Assembly: GCA_032718475.1 (NCBI GenBank)
Contig: JAUCBJ010001846.1
Coordinates: 248,001 to 312,000 of the forward strand
Reading direction: 5' to 3'
Origin: Nemertoderma westbladi
Lineage: Eukaryota > Xenacoelomorpha > Nemertodermatida > Nemertodermatidae
Length of the DNA: 64,000 bases
Shown: one piece after another, positions 17,515 through 26,856 of the stretch
Numbering within the stretch: position 1 is the first letter of the stretch
Layout: each line of letters starts with the position of its first letter
The notes under the pieces: generated by a model
The model's database searches: none
Told to the model about the DNA's origin: nothing
What the model saw: the letters and a program-made list of their open reading frames with translations, nothing else
Made by a program: the position numbers and the translations under genes

Positions 17515-18048
17515 ATGAACAAGCGTTTTTATTGGTTTTATTTTGTTATTGCTTTATTTTTCACCTCCAATTTGTACGCGGATGCTCAGCTTAAAATTGG
17601 TGTGGTAGATGTCTCAAAGCTTGTTCAAGAATCCCCCCAAGCCAAAGCAGCCAATAAAATACTTTCAGAGGAATTCAAGCCCCAAGAAGAACAAATTCGA
17701 AAAATCACGCGAGAGATTGTTGAAAGTACTGAAGAATATAAGCGCAATCGGTCTATCATGACAGAACAGCGCGCTGCTGAAATAGAAAGTGAGCTGTTTA
17801 TCAAAGAGCGTAATCTAAAGCGCCTACAAACTGATTTTCAAGAGGCGCTTTCAAGGCGGCGTAATTTAAAACTATCAGAAACCTTATTGGTTATTCGTCA
17901 AACCATTGTTAAGGTCAGTCACAAAAATAATTATGACCTTGTATTGTATCTTGAAGGTAATGCCGCTTATGTTAACAACCGCCTTGATATCACCAGTGCT
18001 GTGTTAGATCAATTACAGGCTGACCACCAAAAAGCAATTGGTCAATAA
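17515..18048 (+). CDS. skp: Skp/OmpH family periplasmic chaperone
   Basis: From the ATG at 17515 the protein is about 177 residues. A signal peptide runs to about residue 22 (F-F-T-S-N-L-Y-A-D-A), then L-K-I-G-V-V-D-V-S-K, the standard mature N-terminus of OmpH. A long charged coiled coil (about 45-120) follows and the chain returns to the small beta body with Y-D-L-V-L-Y-L-E. Skp trimers hold unfolded outer-membrane proteins for BamA. The frame is open to a GTG at 17470, but starting there would put non-signal sequence first. The stop overlaps the ATG of fabZ by one base; in E. coli lpxD lies between them. Confidence 0.88.
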   Translation: MNKRFYWFYFVIALFFTSNLYADAQLKIGVVDVSKLVQESPQAKAANKILSEEFKPQEEQIRKITREIVESTEEYKRNRSIMTEQRAAEIESELFIKERNLKRLQTDFQEALSRRRNLKLSETLLVIRQTIVKVSHKNNYDLVLYLEGNAAYVNNRLDITSAVLDQLQADHQKAIGQ

Positions 18049-18542
18049 TGGTTGATATTGAGGAGATCAAAAAAATACTGCCCCATGGGCATGGTTTTTT
18101 ATTAATTGATCGGATCATTAGTTTTGAAGCTAAAAAGCAAATTAGTGCGATTAAAAATGTGACTTACACTGAACCTTGTTTTGCTTCTCATTTTGACAAA
18201 TTGTCTGTTTTACCCGGCATGTTGATGCTTGAATCCGGTTTTCAGGCTGCCGCGGTGATGTGGTATAAAAGTTTTTTTGAAGAAAAATATCCAGTTGATA
18301 GTGATTTTTCACCACTGATCTTTGCTAGCCAAATTAAAGAAGCTTCTTTTAAACAGCCTGTTTTTCCGGGCGATACGTTGACTATTTGTGTTGAGCATGT
18401 GGCCTGTAAAATGAATTTTTATTTTGCACGGGCTTCTTTTCGGATAGAAGATGGTCGAGAACAAACCGAGGTAGCCAATAGCCTCTTTAGCGGGTATTTC
18501 AAGATTGAATCATTGTTCAATCATGATCATTTTAGGGGTTGA
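18048..18542 (+). CDS. fabZ: FabZ-like (3R)-hydroxyacyl-ACP dehydratase
   Basis: This 164-residue hotdog-fold protein has L-P-H-G-H-G-F-L-L-I-D-R near residues 11-22 and the active-site region S-H-F-D near 47, followed by L-P-G-M-L-M-L-E. The catalytic His and Glu are present, but the usual G-H-F-P is S-H-F-D and the usual P-G-V-L is P-G-M-L. It dehydrates 3-hydroxyacyl-ACP in fatty acid elongation. It sits directly between skp and rnhB, overlapping both, whereas lpxD, lpxA and lpxB usually flank fabZ here. FabZ is the best call by context and motif, with a small chance of a diverged paralogue. Confidence 0.83.
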   Translation: MVDIEEIKKILPHGHGFLLIDRIISFEAKKQISAIKNVTYTEPCFASHFDKLSVLPGMLMLESGFQAAAVMWYKSFFEEKYPVDSDFSPLIFASQIKEASFKQPVFPGDTLTICVEHVACKMNFYFARASFRIEDGREQTEVANSLFSGYFKIESLFNHDHFRG

Positions 18543-19092
18543 CGAGGTTGGTCGCGGTGCGATTGCAGGGCCTGTGTATGCAGCCGCCGTTATTTTGCCC
18601 CAAAATTTTGACACTACACTTACCGATTCAAAAAAATTAAGCTCTGCCAAGCGTTATAAGTTGGATCAATTAATTCGAGATCAAGCCGTTGATTGGTCAA
18701 TCGGCAGTGCCAGTGTGCTTGAAATTGAACAACACAATATTTTAGGTGCCTCACTCTTAGCCATGAAACGAGCCATTGAAAGGATTGGTGCTTCATTTAA
18801 TCAAATATGTATTGATGGCTTGCATCAACCTGAGCTTAATATACCTGACAACGTTCAGGTCAAAACCCTTGTCAAAGGGGATGTTATCTGCCCAGCAATT
18901 AGTGCTGCAAGCATTATCGCCAAGGTGGCGCGTGATCGCTACATGGCTGTTTTAGATAAATACTACAAACACTATCAATTTAGTAAACATAAAGGCTACC
19001 CTACCCATTTGCACATTGAATGTTTAGATGAATATGGTGTATCGGGGATTCATCGGCGGGGTTTTAAACCCATTAAAAGCCGATTGGCTTAA
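18523..19092 (+). CDS. rnhB: Ribonuclease HII
   Basis: From the ATG at 18523 the protein is about 189 residues and begins M-I-I-L-G-V-D-E-V-G-R-G-A-I-A-G-P, the diagnostic RNase HII opening with the catalytic Asp-Glu pair. Further acidic ligands lie in I-D-G near residue 97 and in the A-R-D-R-Y segment near 136; S-x-H-K-G-Y-P-T follows. It nicks RNA in RNA-DNA hybrids and excises ribonucleotides from the chromosome. The gene overlaps fabZ by 20 bases. The frame extends six codons upstream to 18505, but the family N-terminus begins at 18523. Confidence 0.93.
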   Translation: MIILGVDEVGRGAIAGPVYAAAVILPQNFDTTLTDSKKLSSAKRYKLDQLIRDQAVDWSIGSASVLEIEQHNILGASLLAMKRAIERIGASFNQICIDGLHQPELNIPDNVQVKTLVKGDVICPAISAASIIAKVARDRYMAVLDKYYKHYQFSKHKGYPTHLHIECLDEYGVSGIHRRGFKPIKSRLA

Positions 19093-19368
19093 GGAGTAAG
19101 TAATTTTTGTTTACTTCTAATTTGAGAGTGGATTTTTCCTATGTTATTGAAAAACTTAAAAGTTCAACAATGTGTCATTGTTTTGTTAAAAAACATTTTG
19201 TCAAATGCAAAAAATAAACAAGATAGTCACCAATATTTAACGTATTAATGAAAGCATTCAATCAATGATCCTTGATAAGTTAAAATTGTTAGTGCTATTT
19301 TTAAAATAAAAAGCTAATCACCAAGCGTTTATGGGATACCCAGTGTTGGAGTCATTAATCTAAATTTT

Positions 19369-22300
19369 ATGACTAATTTCATTCATCTACATGTTCATAG
19401 TGAATATTCTATTATCAACAGCACCATTCGTATTGCCAATTTAATTGAGCGCGCGAAAGCGTCAAATATGCAGGCGATCGCCTTGACCGATCATGCTAAT
19501 TTGTTTGGTGTTGTCAAGTTTTACCAAGCGGCCATTAAACATCAAATTAAGCCCATTATTGGGGTAGAAATTGAAGTCATTAAAAAAGGGTGTTATCGGG
19601 CAATTTTGCTTTGTCAAACGTATCAGGGCTATCAAAACCTATGTGAGCTTTTAACCCAAACCTACATTAAAAAAAGTGATAAAGACGACCTACCTCAACT
19701 AAGTTTTGAAATATTAAGTCAGTACCAAGCTGACCTTATTATGATCATGATCGGGGTTGATAGCCAAATTAACCATGACCTATCCAATGAGAACATCGCT
19801 GATTTTCAATCCCACTGGGCTGATTTTCAAACACTTTTTGGTAATCGTTTGTATCTAGGCATTAAGCGCACCAAAGTGGCGGATGATCATTTCAACGCCT
19901 GTTTGTTCAAAGCCATGACAAAAAAGCAGATCAGCTTGCCCGTTGTGGCCTTAAATGATGTGTATTTTTTAAATGAGAAAGATCACCAAACACATTTAGC
20001 GCGGGTGTGCATTCAACAAGGCATTCGGCTGGCTGATCAAAAAGGTGAGCAATATGCCCCTAGTCAGTATTTAAAAAATAGCCAACAGATGTGTGCGTTA
20101 TTCTCAGATATGCCCACTTGTGTGGAAAACACCGCCCAAATTGCAAAACGTTGTAATGTTATTTTGCCGTTTGGTCAAATCCACCTACCCCAACTTCAGA
20201 TAGGGGATAAATCATCCAACCAGCAATTGGCTGATCAAGTATTGGGCGAATTAGATCAGTATTTAGCCAAGCACCCCAAGCTAGATAAAGTTCAGTACCA
20301 AAAACGTGCCGAGTATGAAATTAGCATTATTCAAAAAACAGCCTATACCGACTACTTTTTAATCGTCTCTGACTTTGTTTGTTGGGCAAAGACTAACAAC
20401 ATTCCTGTCGGGCCTGGTCGGGGTTCTGGCGCAGGTTCTTTAGTCGCTTTTATGCTCAAAATAACCGACATTGACCCTGTTGAATATGGGTTGTTATTTG
20501 AACGGTTTTTAAATATTGATCGCGTTTCAATGCCTGATTTTGATATCGACTTTTGCCCACGCCGGCGTGATGAAGTCATCGATTATGTCATGGCAAAATA
20601 TGGCAACGATCGTGTGGCTCAGATTATTACCTTTGGCAGCATGGCGGCCAAAGCGGTGGTCAGAGATGCTGGTAGGGTATTGGGGCTTTCCTATGGTTTT
20701 GTGGATGAAATTGCAAGCCTTATCCCCTTTGAGCTAGATATCACCCTTGAAAAAGCCATTGCCCAAGAACCCACCTTACAAAAACGCTATGAATCTGATG
20801 AAAGCGTTCGGGCATTAATTGATCTATCTAAACAACTTGAAGGCCTAAAAAGAAACATTGGCAAACATGCAGGGGGTGTGGTGATCAGCCCCAAGAAAAT
20901 GACAAACTTCTTAGCGTTGTATCAGGAAAATTCGCAAGAACGGCATATTACCCAATTGGATAAAGACGACCTAGAAGCCATGGGGCTGGTTAAATTTGAC
21001 TTTTTAGGGCTTAAAAATCTCACCATCATACAAGACGTATTAAATGCCCTTGAGCGTGAGTCGAAAATCATCGACCTTCAAAACATCCCCCTTGATGACA
21101 AACACACCTTCAAACTCATTTGCCAAGGTAAAACGCAAGGGATTTTCCAGCTTGAGTCCAGAGGCATGCGTGATATCATCGCCCAACTTCAGCCCGATAA
21201 ATTAGATGAAATAATTGATTTATGTGCACTGTATCGGCCAGGGCCGATTGAATCGGGCATGGTGGATAGCTACATTCAACACAAAAATGAGAAAAAAACC
21301 TTGGACTTGCATCCTAAAATTACACTCCTTTTGGAAGACACCAATGGGGTGATTTTATACCAAGAGCAAGTCATGAAAATTGCACAGGTTTTATCTAATT
21401 ACAGTTTGGGACAGGCCGATATTTTGCGGCGTATCATGGGCAAGAAAAAACCAGATGAAATGCAGGCTCAAAAAGCTATTTTTATTGAAGGGGCAAAAAA
21501 AAATAACGTACCCCCTAGAGATGCTGAAATGATCTTTGATCATATCGAAAAGTTTGCAGGCTATGGTTTTAATAAATCGCACTCGGCCGCGTACGGCCTA
21601 ATTGCTTATCAAACCGCGTACTTAAAGGCTAATTTTACCGCACACTTTATGGCGGCGGTGATGACTTACACCATGGAAAAAGTAGAACGCTTGATGGTAC
21701 TCATTCAAGAATCTAAATCCATGGGCATTAAAGTTTGCACGGTTAATATTCACGAGTCTTGTCATTATTTTAAAGCTGTTGATTTAAAAACCATTGCCTA
21801 TGGGTTGGGGGCTGTTAAGGGTTTGGGTAAGCCTGTTGCTGAGGCCATTGGAAAGGCGCGCTCCCAAAGCCCCTTTAAAAGTGTGGAAGATGTTTGTTTG
21901 CGGGTGCCGTTGCCTGATTTTGGGATTCGTCAATTAAACATCATGATCGAAAGTGGCCTGCTTGATGCCTTTGGCATTGATCGTGGTGTTTTAATTCGCA
22001 ACCATCAATTGATGATGGATTTTTCAAAACAACACCATCACGAGACAGCCCAATCGCAAAGTAGTTTATGGGGGGGGCAGACTAACACTCAATTAAGCTT
22101 AGTGGCACCTACTGAAAAAGAACGCCTTAGTCAGGCAGAAATATTGCTGCGCGAATATAAGCTGTTGTCACAGTTTGCTAGCCAGCATCCTTTAAGTACT
22201 TTAAAAAAAGAGATGAAAAAACTAGGCCAAGCATCGTTTGTTGATGTGGCTAGACAAGGTGTACAGCTATTGGTGTGGTTGATTAAAAAGGCCGAAAAAA

Positions 22301-22755
22301 TGGGTCAAAAAAAACAACCCTTATTAAATGTTTGGCTAGAAGATACCAAAGGTGATCGCCAAGAGTTTTTGGCTGATCACAGCCTGTGGGATGAACAATT
22401 TCCAAAAGCGCATGCCCCGTTTGTTGTTACATTTGAACGTGGGTATAAAAAGCGTTTATTTATCAAATGCATCCAAACCCTTAATCAGTGGCGAGGTAAT
22501 CAAAAAGGGCGGCTATTGATTAAAGCAGGCGCTACTTTAGATGTTGAAAAACTTAAAAACATACTGCACGATCATGTAGGGAATTCTAATGTGATTATTT
22601 ATTATCAAACGAAAGATGCAAGGGTTGAAATATTGCTAGGGGTTCAGGTGCTGATTGGTGATCAATTGCTTAAAAAATTGGGTCAGTTAATTTCGCCCCA
22701 AGCCATTGAGGTGAGCTATCAAAGCCAATTAGCAGCCCCACCACTTGCTACTTAA
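19369..22755 (+). CDS. dnaE: DNA polymerase III alpha subunit
   Basis: This 1128-residue replicative polymerase has an N-terminal PHP domain (H-L-H-V-H-S-E-Y-S near residues 5-13, T-D-H-A-N-L near 40). The catalytic P-D-F-D-I-D-F near 388-394 and K-F-D-F-L-G-L near 541-547 give the active-site Asp residues. G-P-G-R-G-S-G-A-G-S lies near 348, and G-Y-G-F-N-K-S-H-S-A-A-Y near 730 is also diagnostic. Helix-hairpin-helix and OB-fold regions follow. It is slightly shorter than E. coli DnaE (1160). Downstream of rnhB is the conserved order. The 276-base gap before it (19093-19368) is AT-rich and holds no visible gene; it probably carries the dnaE promoter. Confidence 0.95.
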   Translation: MTNFIHLHVHSEYSIINSTIRIANLIERAKASNMQAIALTDHANLFGVVKFYQAAIKHQIKPIIGVEIEVIKKGCYRAILLCQTYQGYQNLCELLTQTYIKKSDKDDLPQLSFEILSQYQADLIMIMIGVDSQINHDLSNENIADFQSHWADFQTLFGNRLYLGIKRTKVADDHFNACLFKAMTKKQISLPVVALNDVYFLNEKDHQTHLARVCIQQGIRLADQKGEQYAPSQYLKNSQQMCALFSDMPTCVENTAQIAKRCNVILPFGQIHLPQLQIGDKSSNQQLADQVLGELDQYLAKHPKLDKVQYQKRAEYEISIIQKTAYTDYFLIVSDFVCWAKTNNIPVGPGRGSGAGSLVAFMLKITDIDPVEYGLLFERFLNIDRVSMPDFDIDFCPRRRDEVIDYVMAKYGNDRVAQIITFGSMAAKAVVRDAGRVLGLSYGFVDEIASLIPFELDITLEKAIAQEPTLQKRYESDESVRALIDLSKQLEGLKRNIGKHAGGVVISPKKMTNFLALYQENSQERHITQLDKDDLEAMGLVKFDFLGLKNLTIIQDVLNALERESKIIDLQNIPLDDKHTFKLICQGKTQGIFQLESRGMRDIIAQLQPDKLDEIIDLCALYRPGPIESGMVDSYIQHKNEKKTLDLHPKITLLLEDTNGVILYQEQVMKIAQVLSNYSLGQADILRRIMGKKKPDEMQAQKAIFIEGAKKNNVPPRDAEMIFDHIEKFAGYGFNKSHSAAYGLIAYQTAYLKANFTAHFMAAVMTYTMEKVERLMVLIQESKSMGIKVCTVNIHESCHYFKAVDLKTIAYGLGAVKGLGKPVAEAIGKARSQSPFKSVEDVCLRVPLPDFGIRQLNIMIESGLLDAFGIDRGVLIRNHQLMMDFSKQHHHETAQSQSSLWGGQTNTQLSLVAPTEKERLSQAEILLREYKLLSQFASQHPLSTLKKEMKKLGQASFVDVARQGVQLLVWLIKKAEKMGQKKQPLLNVWLEDTKGDRQEFLADHSLWDEQFPKAHAPFVVTFERGYKKRLFIKCIQTLNQWRGNQKGRLLIKAGATLDVEKLKNILHDHVGNSNVIIYYQTKDARVEILLGVQVLIGDQLLKKLGQLISPQAIEVSYQSQLAAPPLAT

Positions 22756-22759
22756 GGCG

Positions 22760-23553
22760 CTTGGCGTTTGGGGTGCATTATGGTTAGTCAAACAATATAA
22801 ATTTTTCTTCTCTTAAACGATTGATCAAATAGCTCATCAAAAAGTTATCGGTAAAGCCTGACATAATAATGCCTTTTGTTATCTTCTAGCGGCTTAATGA
22901 AGTTATTTTTTCTCATTTTAAGCAATTGATGGGTGCGTTGCCGAACCGATAACCCTAATTCATCTAAATCTTGTGCTTTAAATAGCTGTTTTTTAATGCC
23001 CTGTTTTAATAATGGTGGCTTTAATTTTGCTTAGCCGACCTGATTGTTGCCCTTGTTTAATAACACTGAGCTTGGATTAATGAGCCGCCCCCTTTTAACA
23101 TTACAGTCATATTTAATGAGCATGGCATACGTCAAAAGCCTTGCTACACGTGAAAAAAGATGAATCTAAGCAAAGCGGTGATAAAGCGTTTGTTATCTCT
23201 CATTTTTGACTAACTGTTTTTTCAATATGATTAATTGCATCTTCAATATTTTTAATTTCTTGAAACCGTGCTTTGTTGGCTATTTTAGCTATTTTTTGAC
23301 CAACATATTCGGCCACAGTTGTTCAAATCCCTTCTATTCTGGAAGAGCCAACACTTTCTAAAATGTGAAAAACATTTTTGATCTGAAAAAATATTTGGGG
23401 ATGAGTAGAGCCACTCAATTGTAATTTTTTTAAATGGTTTAATTCCATTAAGGTGTCCGTTAATGGTGAGTCAAAGTCGAGGCTAATTAATGTTAAGTTA
23501 ATGCGTTTAAAAGTTGGCTTCATAACAACATCTTTAAATAAAGATAACAGCAC
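22760..23553 (-). pseudogene. Degraded Fic-family protein gene
   Basis: Reading the minus strand down from 23553 gives a legible N-terminal half with the Fic N-domain hallmark E-S-V-G-S-S-R-I-E-G-I. This is cut by a TGA at about 23323-23325, and the same frame continues with T-T-V-A-E-Y-V. Further stops follow, and pieces fall in different frames down to about 22760, where K-A-Q-D-L-D-E-L-G-L-S-V-R-Q-R can still be read. The catalytic H-P-F-x-D/E-G-N-G-R motif is not recognisable. Intact Fic proteins transfer AMP or similar groups to target proteins. The remnant fills the 957 bases between dnaE and argH, where no intact gene is visible. Confidence 0.65.
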
Positions 23554-23712
23554 ATAAGAATTTTAATTCCTTATTATACAAAGATAAAAATAATGAGTAC
23601 CTAGATTAATAACAACAATATATTATTTTGTAAACGGCACAAATTTAGCATTAAAATAGTGTTCAAGCGGGCACAGCTCTACTGGTCTGATTGAAGTTCA
23701 ACAAAATGTTTT

Positions 23713-25131
23713 TTATGAGGGTTGTGCGGATGTTTTAAGTAACTGGCAAAGGCGTGCATGGCCATTTTCAATTGCCTTTTGCACTTGCTTTGGGGCTGTG
23801 CCGCCCAGTGTGTTTCTGGCTTCTACCGTTTTTTCAAGGGCAATGTGCTGAAAAACGTCATCCTTAATTTTGGGGGAGAATTTTTGTAACACTTCCAAAC
23901 CAAGCCCTTCAATGGGGCATTGTTTTTCGCACGCAAATTGTACAATTTTACCCGTACTGTGGTGAGCATCCCGAAAAGGTTCACCTTGTCGAACCAAGTA
24001 ATCTGCAAGGTCAGTGGCATTGGTGTAGCCGCGTGTGGCCGCCGCTTTCATGTTTTTTTCATTCGGTTTGAGGTGTTTGATAATTTCAACAAAGATATCG
24101 GTGGAAGTCATCAAAGTGGTGCAGGTATCAAAAATAGCAATTTTGTCTTCTTGATTATCTTTGTTATAGGCCAAGGGTTGTGATTTCATCAATGTTAAAA
24201 GGCTCATCAAATGGCCATAAACACGCCCTGTTTTACCGCGTATCAGCTCAGGGAGGTCAGGGTTTTTTTTCTGCGGCATCATTGAACTCCCTGTACATAA
24301 ATGATCAGGTAGGCTGACAAACCTAAAGGGGTCTGACATCCATAAAATAATTTCTTCACAAAAGCGTGATAAGTGCATCATCACCAGTGCGGCGTTGTGG
24401 GCAAATTCAATCACAAAATCTCGGTCGCTCACCGCGTCAAGCGAGTTTTGACAAATTCGCGTAAACCCGAGTTGTTTGGCAAGATATTCTCGGTCAATCG
24501 GATAGGGGGTACCCGCCAATGCGCCTGAACCAAGTGGCAAGGTGTTGGTGCGACTTTTTGTTTGGGTGAAGCGTTCAATATCACGCAGCGACATTTCAAA
24601 ATAGGCCATGAGGTGATGCGCAAATGTGATAGGTTGTGCATTTTGAAGGTGGGTGTAGCCGGGCATGTAAGTATAGGTGTGTTTTTCAGCCAGTGTCAGC
24701 AGAGTGTTTGCAATATTTTCAAGGTTTTTTAAGGATTGCTCGGTTGCAAAACGAAGGTACAAGCGCAGATCAGTCGCCACCTGATCATTTCGTGAACGGC
24801 CAGTGTGGAGCTTTTTACCTAGCTCGCCAATTTCATCCGTTAAGGCTTGTTCAATATTCATATGAACATCTTCTAGGACAACCGACCACTGAAACTCGCC
24901 ACTATCAATTTTTTTACCTAACTTATGTAAGCCCTCAATAAGGGTGTTTTTTTCCGCCTCAGTGATCACCCCGATTTTTTGCAACATGTTGGCATGGGCG
25001 ATGGAAAGCTGAATATCAAAGGTGGCCAGCTCATAGTCAAAGGTGATAGAGGCATTGAATAGGTCAATTTTTTGATCCGTTGTGCCTTCAAAGCGCCCGC
25101 CCCACAACTTATTGTTTTGTGTTTTTGTCAT
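23713..25131 (-). CDS. argH: Argininosuccinate lyase
   Basis: This 472-residue member of the fumarase/aspartase superfamily begins with L-W-G-G-R-F near residues 9-14, then H-T-G-R-S-R-N-D-Q-V near 109-118, H-L-Q-N-A-Q-P near 160-166 and the superfamily signature G-S-S-M-M-P-Q-K-K-N-P-D near 281-292. It splits argininosuccinate into arginine and fumarate, the last arginine step. Upstream on the minus strand, AAGGAT precedes the ATG. It is transcribed divergently from hemC across a 55-base gap. argD and argF lie elsewhere in this window (48423-50466); argG is not seen. Confidence 0.95.
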   Translation of the reverse strand: MTKTQNNKLWGGRFEGTTDQKIDLFNASITFDYELATFDIQLSIAHANMLQKIGVITEAEKNTLIEGLHKLGKKIDSGEFQWSVVLEDVHMNIEQALTDEIGELGKKLHTGRSRNDQVATDLRLYLRFATEQSLKNLENIANTLLTLAEKHTYTYMPGYTHLQNAQPITFAHHLMAYFEMSLRDIERFTQTKSRTNTLPLGSGALAGTPYPIDREYLAKQLGFTRICQNSLDAVSDRDFVIEFAHNAALVMMHLSRFCEEIILWMSDPFRFVSLPDHLCTGSSMMPQKKNPDLPELIRGKTGRVYGHLMSLLTLMKSQPLAYNKDNQEDKIAIFDTCTTLMTSTDIFVEIIKHLKPNEKNMKAAATRGYTNATDLADYLVRQGEPFRDAHHSTGKIVQFACEKQCPIEGLGLEVLQKFSPKIKDDVFQHIALEKTVEARNTLGGTAPKQVQKAIENGHARLCQLLKTSAQPS

Positions 25132-25135
25132 ATCC

Positions 25136-25171
25136 TTACAAAGATGATAATTTGTCCCTATTCTAAGTCAA
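25136..25171. promoter_or_regulatory. Overlapping divergent promoters of argH (minus) and hemC (plus)
   Basis: On the plus strand TTACAA (25136-25141) and TATTCT (25159-25164) are 17 bp apart and would start hemC transcription about 15 bases before its GTG. On the minus strand TTGACT (25166-25171) and TATCAT (25144-25149) are 16 bp apart and face argH. The two elements interleave within 36 bp, so polymerase at one would block the other. Inferred from hexamers and spacing alone. Confidence 0.45.
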
Positions 25172-25186
25172 AACAGTGATTTGTTT

Positions 25187-26107
25187 GTGAAGATTCGCTT
25201 GTTAACTCGCAAAAGCCCCTTGGCGCTGGCACAAGCCCGTTTGGTGAAAAATGCACTGGTAGCGACTGACCCTGTGCTTTGTGTGGATTTAAAGCCTTTA
25301 TCAACGCAAGTTGATGATGATCTTGGTCGAAGTGTTCGTTCGTTTGGCGGCAAGGGGGGCGCGTTTACCCGCGTACTTGAACAATCCCTTTTAAGCGGTC
25401 ATGGGGATATTGCAGTGCATTCACTAAAAGACTTGCCCGCCACATTGGATGATGGGTTTGTGTTAGCGGGTGCGATTGGTCGAGCAGATAAAGTAGATGT
25501 GTTGGTGGGGAAATATTCATTGGCTGATTTACCCAAAGGTTCAATTGTGGGTACTTCAAGCCCAAGGCGTCGCGCTCAGTTGATGCAAAAGCGAGATGAT
25601 CTAAATATTCAACCCATTCGAGGCAATTTGCAAACGCGTTTGGCTAAATTAGTCAACAAAAAAGTTGATGCATTGGTGTTGGCCAAAGCAGGGCTTGATC
25701 GACTTGGTTTGCATCCTCCTAGCCACCCACTTGATTGTTTGCCAGCGTTTGGGCAGGGTTTAATTGGGCTTGAATGTCGGGGCGATCGGGATGATTTATT
25801 ACATTTAATGACAAAAATTGTTGATCAAACAGCCATGCGTGAAATGATATGCGAGCGTGCTTGTATTAAACATTTAGGGGCAAGTTGTTTGGATGCGGTG
25901 GCCGGTACCTGCTTGCACCAAAAAGACCAACTGGTTTTGAAAGCGGTGGTGTACCACCCTGTTTCTTATCAAAAAATTGAGGCTTGTGGTCGTCGCTGTT
26001 TATCGGGCTTAACAGCTCAAACAGCTGTCTCACTTGGCATAGAGGTCGCTCAAATGTTATTAAAACAGGGGGCAGCCGATTATTTGGGTTTAGAACTTAA
26101 TGAATAA
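25187..26107 (+). CDS. hemC: Hydroxymethylbilane synthase (porphobilinogen deaminase)
   Basis: From the GTG at 25187 the protein is about 306 residues. It begins K-I-R-L-L-T-R-K-S-P-L-A-L-A-Q-A, the expected N-terminus. V-H-S-L-K-D-L-P lies near 79-86, T-S-S-P-R-R-R-A-Q near 124-132 and R-G-N-L-Q-T-R-L near 145-152. L-G-A-S-C near 229-233 supplies the cysteine carrying the dipyrromethane cofactor. It polymerises four porphobilinogens in tetrapyrrole synthesis. A TTG two codons earlier is possible, but the family N-terminus favours the GTG. It overlaps hemD by eight bases. Confidence 0.94.
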   Translation: MKIRLLTRKSPLALAQARLVKNALVATDPVLCVDLKPLSTQVDDDLGRSVRSFGGKGGAFTRVLEQSLLSGHGDIAVHSLKDLPATLDDGFVLAGAIGRADKVDVLVGKYSLADLPKGSIVGTSSPRRRAQLMQKRDDLNIQPIRGNLQTRLAKLVNKKVDALVLAKAGLDRLGLHPPSHPLDCLPAFGQGLIGLECRGDRDDLLHLMTKIVDQTAMREMICERACIKHLGASCLDAVAGTCLHQKDQLVLKAVVYHPVSYQKIEACGRRCLSGLTAQTAVSLGIEVAQMLLKQGAADYLGLELNE

Positions 26108-26840
26108 ACGCTGGGCCATTGTCAATACCCGACCCATTGAGCAAGCAAGCGCCTTTGAAAAAGCATTTTGTTCAATAGATGCAGATGTTTTGCATTGCTC
26201 CACCACCCGTTGTGAACTTTTATGTAGCGATTTGTCGCATATTCAAGCCGATTTAATTGTGCTGACCAGTCAAATTGCCGTGCATTTGGGGATGCCGCGT
26301 TTAACGCATTTGTATAAGTCAGCTTATTTTACAGCCATTGGCAAGCAAACCTTTGACGTACTTGAAACCTATCAAGTGCCATATGTGTTGCCCTATCGTT
26401 TGACGAAAACAAACTCTTCTATTTGGTGGCAGTGGTTTTTATCACAAAAGCTGAATTTTACCCCCAAACGTGTGTTGGTGGTTCAGTGTGAAGGGGGGTA
26501 TGACTATTTATTTAATGCATTTCGTTCAGCCGGTTTTGGTGTGCACTGTTTGTTATTGTATCGGCATGTCAATTTGCCTTGCCCAGTTTTTGTGATTCAG
26601 CAAGCCTTTGAATATGGAAAAAGATGTGTGTGGGTGCTGATGAGTGCCCGTGCCGTCAATGTGTTAAAGGATTGGTCGGGTGATCATAATTGGGATCATT
26701 TATTTTCACAAGGTGTTGCGGTTTGTGTGAGCGAACGTGTTGGAGCACTGGCATGTGATTTATGGGGTGATCGAATTAAAATCATTGAACAGACATCCAT
26801 GCAGAGTGTAGTAAAATGCTTGATAGATGTCATTAAATGA
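26100..26840 (+). CDS. hemD: Uroporphyrinogen-III synthase
   Basis: This 246-residue protein is the same length as E. coli HemD. The family is poorly conserved, but an N-terminal N-T-R-P-I-E-Q-A segment (residues 9-16), V-L-T-S-Q-I-A-V near 55-62, A-I-G-K-Q-T near 80-85 and a repeated two-lobe alpha/beta pattern fit it. It closes hydroxymethylbilane with inversion of ring D. The placement between hemC and hemX, with an overlap with hemC, makes the assignment safe. Its many Cys and Trp residues are unusual for the family. Confidence 0.85.
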   Translation: MNKRWAIVNTRPIEQASAFEKAFCSIDADVLHCSTTRCELLCSDLSHIQADLIVLTSQIAVHLGMPRLTHLYKSAYFTAIGKQTFDVLETYQVPYVLPYRLTKTNSSIWWQWFLSQKLNFTPKRVLVVQCEGGYDYLFNAFRSAGFGVHCLLLYRHVNLPCPVFVIQQAFEYGKRCVWVLMSARAVNVLKDWSGDHNWDHLFSQGVAVCVSERVGALACDLWGDRIKIIEQTSMQSVVKCLIDVIK

Positions 26841-26856
26841 ATAAAATTAATTATTT

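Noticed and set aside
19093-19368. A small gene or structured RNA between rnhB and dnaE
   Set aside because: Only short, weak inverted repeats and no ORF with coding character. Treated as promoter region.
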